A DNA stretch of 55,585 nucleotides from contig CAKOJQ010000010.1 in the NCBI GenBank assembly GCA_934090795.1, forward strand, positions 1 through 55,585, read 5' to 3'. The notes beneath the pieces were generated by a model. That model was given only the letters and a program-made list of their open reading frames with translations. It ran no database searches and was not told the DNA's origin. Of this stretch, positions 51,956-55,585 are shown in pieces. Origin of the DNA: an uncultured Bacilli bacterium. GTDB lineage: Bacteria; Bacillota_I; Bacilli_A; RF39; UBA660. The translations under genes were made by a program, and so were the position numbers. How positions within the stretch are numbered: the first letter of the stretch is position 1; each line of letters begins with the position of its first letter.

Positions 51956-53059
51956 ATGAAAGAAAAAAATAGAATAATAATTATAGTAATAATGATAGTA
52001 TGTTTTTTACTTGGATCATTCGGAACATATTATTTAATAAGTAAAAAAGGATTATTTAATCAAACAATAATCAATAAATCAGAAAAAGAAGTAACAGTTA
52101 ATGAAAATGGTATAGCAGATGCAGTTGAAAAACTTTATGATGCAGTAGTCGTTGTCCAAAATTATCAAAAAAATACTCTTGCATCATCCGGAACCGGTTT
52201 CGTATATAAAACAGATGGAGATAAAGCTTATATTTTAACCAATGCCCATGTTGTATCAGGTGCTACATCAGTTAAATTAATATTTACTAATAAGAAAACA
52301 TATGATGCTGAAATAGTAGGAAGTGATACTTATTCAGATATAGCTGTATTATCAGTTAATAAAGATAATATTATAAAAGTCGCTGAAATTGGTTCATATC
52401 AAGATGCTAGATTAGGAGATACCTTATTTACAATTGGAGCTCCACTAGATACAGAATATTCATGGACAGTTACAAGGGGAATATTATCTGGAAAAGATCG
52501 TTTAGTTGAAATAAGTCAAAATAGTAATACTTCAGTAGATAAATGGGTAATGAAAGTAATGCAAACAGATGCAGCTATTAACTCAGGAAATTCAGGTGGA
52601 CCAATTGCAAACTCAAATGGAGAAGTTATAGGTATTACTAATATGAAATTAGTAAGTAGTGGTGTTGAAGGAATGGGATTTGCAATTCCAATTGAAGATG
52701 CTATTAAATATGCTGAAAAACTAATTGAAAATGGTAAAATTGAAAGACCAGTTCTTGGTGTGGGAACATTAGATACGACTGATACATTAGCTATGAAAAT
52801 GCAATATGGATTTACAATAGATGACTCAATTACTGAAGGAGCTGTTGTAGGTTATACTCAAAAAGGTTCAGCAGCTGAAAAAGCTGGCTTAGAAAAAGGC
52901 GATGTCATTACTAAATTTGGTGATTATGAAATAAAAAATTCATCATATCTAAAATATTATTTATATATGTATTCAGTAGGAGATAAAGTTAAATGTACAT
53001 ATATAAGAGGAACTAAAGAATACACAGTTACTATTAATTTAAGTAAAAAAGCAAGTTAA
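51956..53059 (+). CDS. htrA: HtrA/DegP-type membrane-anchored serine protease with PDZ domain
   Basis: The 367-residue extracytoplasmic quality-control protease has an N-terminal anchor (about residues 5-27). The trypsin-like domain has catalytic His in ILTNAHVV near 97, Asp in YSDIAVL near 128 and Ser in GNSGGPI near 213. One PDZ domain follows (about 270-360, KGSAAEKAGLEKGDVITKFG). This is the architecture of Bacillus HtrA. ATG 51956 follows aaagaaagga. Its own terminator follows. It should degrade misfolded secreted proteins delivered by SecA and SecG. Confidence 0.94.
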   Translation: MKEKNRIIIIVIMIVCFLLGSFGTYYLISKKGLFNQTIINKSEKEVTVNENGIADAVEKLYDAVVVVQNYQKNTLASSGTGFVYKTDGDKAYILTNAHVVSGATSVKLIFTNKKTYDAEIVGSDTYSDIAVLSVNKDNIIKVAEIGSYQDARLGDTLFTIGAPLDTEYSWTVTRGILSGKDRLVEISQNSNTSVDKWVMKVMQTDAAINSGNSGGPIANSNGEVIGITNMKLVSSGVEGMGFAIPIEDAIKYAEKLIENGKIERPVLGVGTLDTTDTLAMKMQYGFTIDDSITEGAVVGYTQKGSAAEKAGLEKGDVITKFGDYEIKNSSYLKYYLYMYSVGDKVKCTYIRGTKEYTVTINLSKKAS

Positions 53060-53090
53060 AGCACTTTAAATTAAACAAAGTGCTTTTTAT
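53057..53090 (+). terminator. terminator of htrA
   Basis: AAAGCACTTT (53057-53066) pairs perfectly with AAAGTGCTTT (53076-53085), followed by T. Confidence 0.85.
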
Positions 53091-53131
53091 ATTTCCAAAA
53101 ATTTGCTATTATACCAATAGGTGAAGAAGAA

Positions 53132-54151
53132 GTGGGACTATTAAAATTTGCGTTAAGAGGAAATTATAAAAGATACTATAACGATTTAAAAGAATTATCA
53201 AAGAAAAATCATAAAAGTGCATTTTTAATGTTTGTAGATACAGCCATATCATGTACTATATTTAAATCCGGTTTGCAAGACTATTTAAATTATAAATTTT
53301 ATGATAAAAGCTTTAAAGAAAGAAGTACATATGCAACCATTGGCTATCAACATAAGTTTTATTTACTAGCTGCTAATTATGAATATGCACCATTCTTTTC
53401 TAACAAAGTTAATTTTAATCATAACTTTAAAAAATTTGCAAAAAGAGAGTGCCGTTCATATCAAGATGGTTTAGAAGAAATAACTAAATTTATTAAAGAA
53501 CATAAGGAAATAGTTAGAAAACCAATTTCCGGTTTAGGCGGAGCAAATGTTGAAAAAATAGAAACCAAAAATATTAAAGATATAAAAGAATTTTATGAAA
53601 ATCTAAATAAAGATAATTGTTTAATTGAAGAATTAATCATTCAAAACAAAAAGTGGGAAGTACTAAACCCAGGAAGCATTAATACCGTAAGAGTAGTAAC
53701 TAAATGCGTTGATGGTAAATCAGATATCCTATTTGCAGCCGTTAGAATTGGTAGTGGTAATTCATTAGTAGATAACTTTCATAGTGGCGGAGTAGGAGTT
53801 AATGTAAATATTGAAAAAGGCATTTTAGAAGGAAAAGCCATTGATAAGAAAAATCGTGAATCAGATTATACACCTACAACTAAAGTTAAAGTAGATGGAT
53901 TTGTTATTCCCTATTGGAAAGAAATAATTAAAATGACTAAAGAAGCAGCCAAAGTTAACGATGATGTAAACGTTGTTGGATGGGACGTTGCAATAACTGA
54001 TAATGGTCCATTAATAATCGAAGGAAATCGTGGCCCCGGAATGGATTTAATTCAAGTTCTACTAAATAGAGGAGTTAAACCCGATTTAGAAGCAGTTAAA
54101 AAAGAAATTTTATCATCAAAAAAATATCAAGAAAAAAGAAAGAAGAGATAA
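53132..54151 (+). CDS. sugar-transfer-associated ATP-grasp protein
   Basis: The 339-residue protein has the pattern of the ATP-grasp family often found near glycan-synthesis genes. EIVRKPISGLGGANVEKI is the ATP-binding strand-loop with Lys. LIEELIIQ, INTVRVVTK, and VGWDVAITDNGPLIIEGNRGPGMDL give the metal-binding Asp, Glu and Asn residues. ATP-grasp enzymes ligate a carboxylate to an amine or thiol via an acyl phosphate; the substrate is unknown. GTG 53132 follows aggtgaa. It is 1 bp from ychF, so the two are co-transcribed. Confidence 0.85.
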   Translation: MGLLKFALRGNYKRYYNDLKELSKKNHKSAFLMFVDTAISCTIFKSGLQDYLNYKFYDKSFKERSTYATIGYQHKFYLLAANYEYAPFFSNKVNFNHNFKKFAKRECRSYQDGLEEITKFIKEHKEIVRKPISGLGGANVEKIETKNIKDIKEFYENLNKDNCLIEELIIQNKKWEVLNPGSINTVRVVTKCVDGKSDILFAAVRIGSGNSLVDNFHSGGVGVNVNIEKGILEGKAIDKKNRESDYTPTTKVKVDGFVIPYWKEIIKMTKEAAKVNDDVNVVGWDVAITDNGPLIIEGNRGPGMDLIQVLLNRGVKPDLEAVKKEILSSKKYQEKRKKR

Positions 54152-54152
54152 T

Positions 54153-55250
54153 ATGTTAAAAGCAGGAATCGTCGGATTACCTAACGTAGGAAAAAGTACA
54201 TTATTTAACGCTATAACTAAAAAGAATATTTTAGCAGCTAATTATCCATTTGCTACAATAGATCCTAATGTTGGTGTTGTAACAGTACCCGATTATCGTT
54301 TAGAATTTTTAGAAAATATGTATATGCCTGAAAGAACTGTTCCAACAACTTATGAATTTACTGATATAGCAGGACTAGTTAAAGGTGCATCAAAAGGAGA
54401 AGGACTTGGTAATAAATTCTTATCTCATATTAGAGAAGTAGATGCAATCGTAGAAGTAGTAAGATGCTTTGAAAATTCCGATATAATTCATGTAGAAGGC
54501 GGAGTAGATCCTATAAGAGATATCGAAATAATTAATGTTGAATTAATAATGTCAGATTTAGAAATAATCCAAAATAGAATTGGTAAAATTGCCAAAAAAT
54601 GTGAATCAAGTAAAGATAAAAAAGATTTATTTGAATTAGAAACTCTAAGAAAATGTGAAGAAGCCTTACTTCAAAATAAATCACTTAGAACAATAGATTT
54701 AAATGAAGATGAATTACTATTATTAAAATCATTTTGTTTAATTACATTAAAACCAATAATTTATATGGCTAATGTAAGTGAAGATGATGCCATAATTGGT
54801 CATAACAAGTACACAGATAAAGTTAGAGAATATGCATCTAACGAAAACTCATCAGTAATAGTTGTAAGTGCCAAAATGGAATCAGAACTATCCGAAATGA
54901 ATGATGATGATAAGAAAGCATTTTTAGAAGAAATAGGAATTCCCAACAGTGGTTTAGATAAATTAATTTATGCCACCTATGATTTACTAGGACTTCAAAC
55001 ATTTTTTACATCAGGAAAAGACGAATGTCGTGCCTGGACATTTAGAAAAGGAATGAAAGCTCCTGAATGTGCCGGTATAATTCACTCTGATTTCCAAAAA
55101 GGATTTATCAAAGCCGAAGTAATGTCATTTGAAGATTTAAAAGAATATGGTAGTGAATTAAAAGTTAAAGAAGCAGGTAAAATGCGTCTAGAAGGAAAAG
55201 AATACCTAATGCAAGATGGTGACATTGTTTACTTTAGATTTAACGTATAA
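54153..55250 (+). CDS. ychF: YchF/OLA1-family redox-regulated ATPase
   Basis: This translation-associated P-loop protein binds ATP preferentially over GTP and contacts the ribosome. The 365-residue product shows Walker A GLPNVGKST at residues 7-15, switch II FTDIAGLVKGASKGEGLGNKFL near 69-90, and a G4-like MANVSED that replaces the NKxD of GTPases. The C-terminal TGS domain follows (TFFTSGKDECRAWTFRKG, then GIIHSDFQKGFIKAEV). ATG 54153 follows gaagagat right after the ATP-grasp stop. A strong terminator follows. Confidence 0.97.
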   Translation: MLKAGIVGLPNVGKSTLFNAITKKNILAANYPFATIDPNVGVVTVPDYRLEFLENMYMPERTVPTTYEFTDIAGLVKGASKGEGLGNKFLSHIREVDAIVEVVRCFENSDIIHVEGGVDPIRDIEIINVELIMSDLEIIQNRIGKIAKKCESSKDKKDLFELETLRKCEEALLQNKSLRTIDLNEDELLLLKSFCLITLKPIIYMANVSEDDAIIGHNKYTDKVREYASNENSSVIVVSAKMESELSEMNDDDKKAFLEEIGIPNSGLDKLIYATYDLLGLQTFFTSGKDECRAWTFRKGMKAPECAGIIHSDFQKGFIKAEVMSFEDLKEYGSELKVKEAGKMRLEGKEYLMQDGDIVYFRFNV

Positions 55251-55254
55251 CATC

Positions 55255-55280
55255 CAAAAAACTCCGTTGTGGAGTTTTTT
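55255..55280 (+). terminator. terminator of ychF
   Basis: AAAAAACTCC (55255-55264) pairs perfectly with GGAGTTTTTT (55271-55280). Confidence 0.88.
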
Positions 55281-55308
55281 AAATAAATTAAAATAACTAA
55301 ACGAAATC

Positions 55309-55338
55309 TTGACTTATTATTAAATTTAAAGGTATAAT
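55309..55338 (+). promoter_or_regulatory. promoter of the third surface-protein paralogue
   Basis: TTGACT (55309-55314), an 18-bp spacer and TATAAT (55333-55338) precede aaggtgg and ATG 55367. Confidence 0.75.
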
Positions 55339-55366
55339 TTTTATAGAATAAGGTGGAATAATTTAT

Positions 55367-55585
55367 ATGAAAAATAAAGGCAAAATAATACTAGTGATAT
55401 TAGGAATACTCCTCTCAATGATGATTGGTTTTGGACTTGCTTATTCTTACCTAGCAGTAAGAATAAATGGAGTAGAAAGCGCAAGTACTATCGCATTTGA
55501 TACAGGTTCAATGAAAATAGACTATGAAAATAATTCCAGCAATTTAGTGTTAAGTAAAATAATACCAGGAGCAGAAGCAACTAAA
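55367..55585 (+). CDS. TasA-like surface protein, third paralogue, truncated by the window end
   Basis: The first 73 residues are visible: a hydrophobic anchor (about 7-27, IILVILGILLSMMIGFGLAY) and then ESASTIAFDTGSMKIDYENN. These match the two genes at 2901 and 4550 in the same order. Whether it also ends in WWLR plus a variable segment cannot be seen. It has its own promoter and ribosome binding site (aaggtgg), unlike the tandem pair. Confidence 0.8.
   Translation, partial: MKNKGKIILVILGILLSMMIGFGLAYSYLAVRINGVESASTIAFDTGSMKIDYENNSSNLVLSKIIPGAEATK

Noticed and set aside
1..55585. Mollicute genetic code with TGA as Trp
   Set aside because: TGA terminates real genes such as rnr, and prfB is present with a functional-looking frameshift signal.

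Overview
The window is a very AT-rich chromosomal segment in which almost every gene reads rightwards. It suggests a low-GC Bacillota, most like the gut-associated Bacilli near Erysipelotrichales/RF39 or the non-parasitic relatives of Mollicutes. The genetic code is standard: TGA is a normal stop, and prfB (RF2) is present with its classical +1 frameshift site. Gene order and products (secG-rnr-smpB, a T-box-controlled ileS, long hpf, secA, FemAB, CwlD-like amidase, GH25 muramidase) fit a walled Gram-positive cell. No tRNA, rRNA, tmRNA or CRISPR array was recognised.

Layout. 1-2.8 kb: a FemAB-type cell-wall transferase, a remnant resembling IS21-family end repeats, and enolase. 2.9-6.6 kb: two paralogous membrane-anchored surface proteins with a TasA-like N-terminus and a DUF6273-like C-terminus. 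Each ends in an equal-length, hypervariable 123-bp segment with a sharp codon-use switch, and each is followed by the same duplicated structured intergenic element. A third paralogue begins at the right edge (55.4 kb). 6.7-20.5 kb: core housekeeping genes (secG, rnr, smpB, ileS of the mupirocin-hyper-resistant GxHH type, a cold-shock protein, hpf, secA) mixed with unknown genes. 20.5-25.3 kb: an integrated element and element remnants at the 3' end of secA. The terminal Cys-rich codons of secA (SEC-C motif) recur three times downstream as likely attachment-site copies. Cargo is a KilA-N protein, a frameshifted tyrosine integrase, a possible HEPN-like protein and a DUF84 NTPase. 25.4-32.1 kb: accessory genes (Fic, WYL regulator, SIS-domain protein, repeat-rich membrane protein, HEPN-like protein, Sel1-repeat protein) with unusual promoter repeats and a terminator whose 3' arm is a ribosome binding site. 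32.2-55.3 kb: transport and envelope genes (DAACS symporter, cardiolipin synthase, MgtE, YitT, HtrA, amidase, GH25), a zinc-type ArsR/P-type ATPase pair, trpS, prfB, an Abi_2 protein, an ATP-grasp protein and ychF.

How genes work together. SecG and SecA belong to the Sec translocase that would export the surface proteins and lipoproteins. RNase R and SmpB overlap and cooperate in trans-translation. The ArsR repressor, its operator and the ATPase form a self-regulated metal-efflux unit. FemAB, amidase, GH25, HtrA and cardiolipin synthase serve envelope maintenance.

The most interesting signal is the pair of candidate variable regions at 4071-4193 and 5762-5884. They have the pattern expected of diversity-generating retroelement targets, although no template repeat or reverse transcriptase lies in the window. 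Second is the tandem use of the secA 3' end as an integration site.
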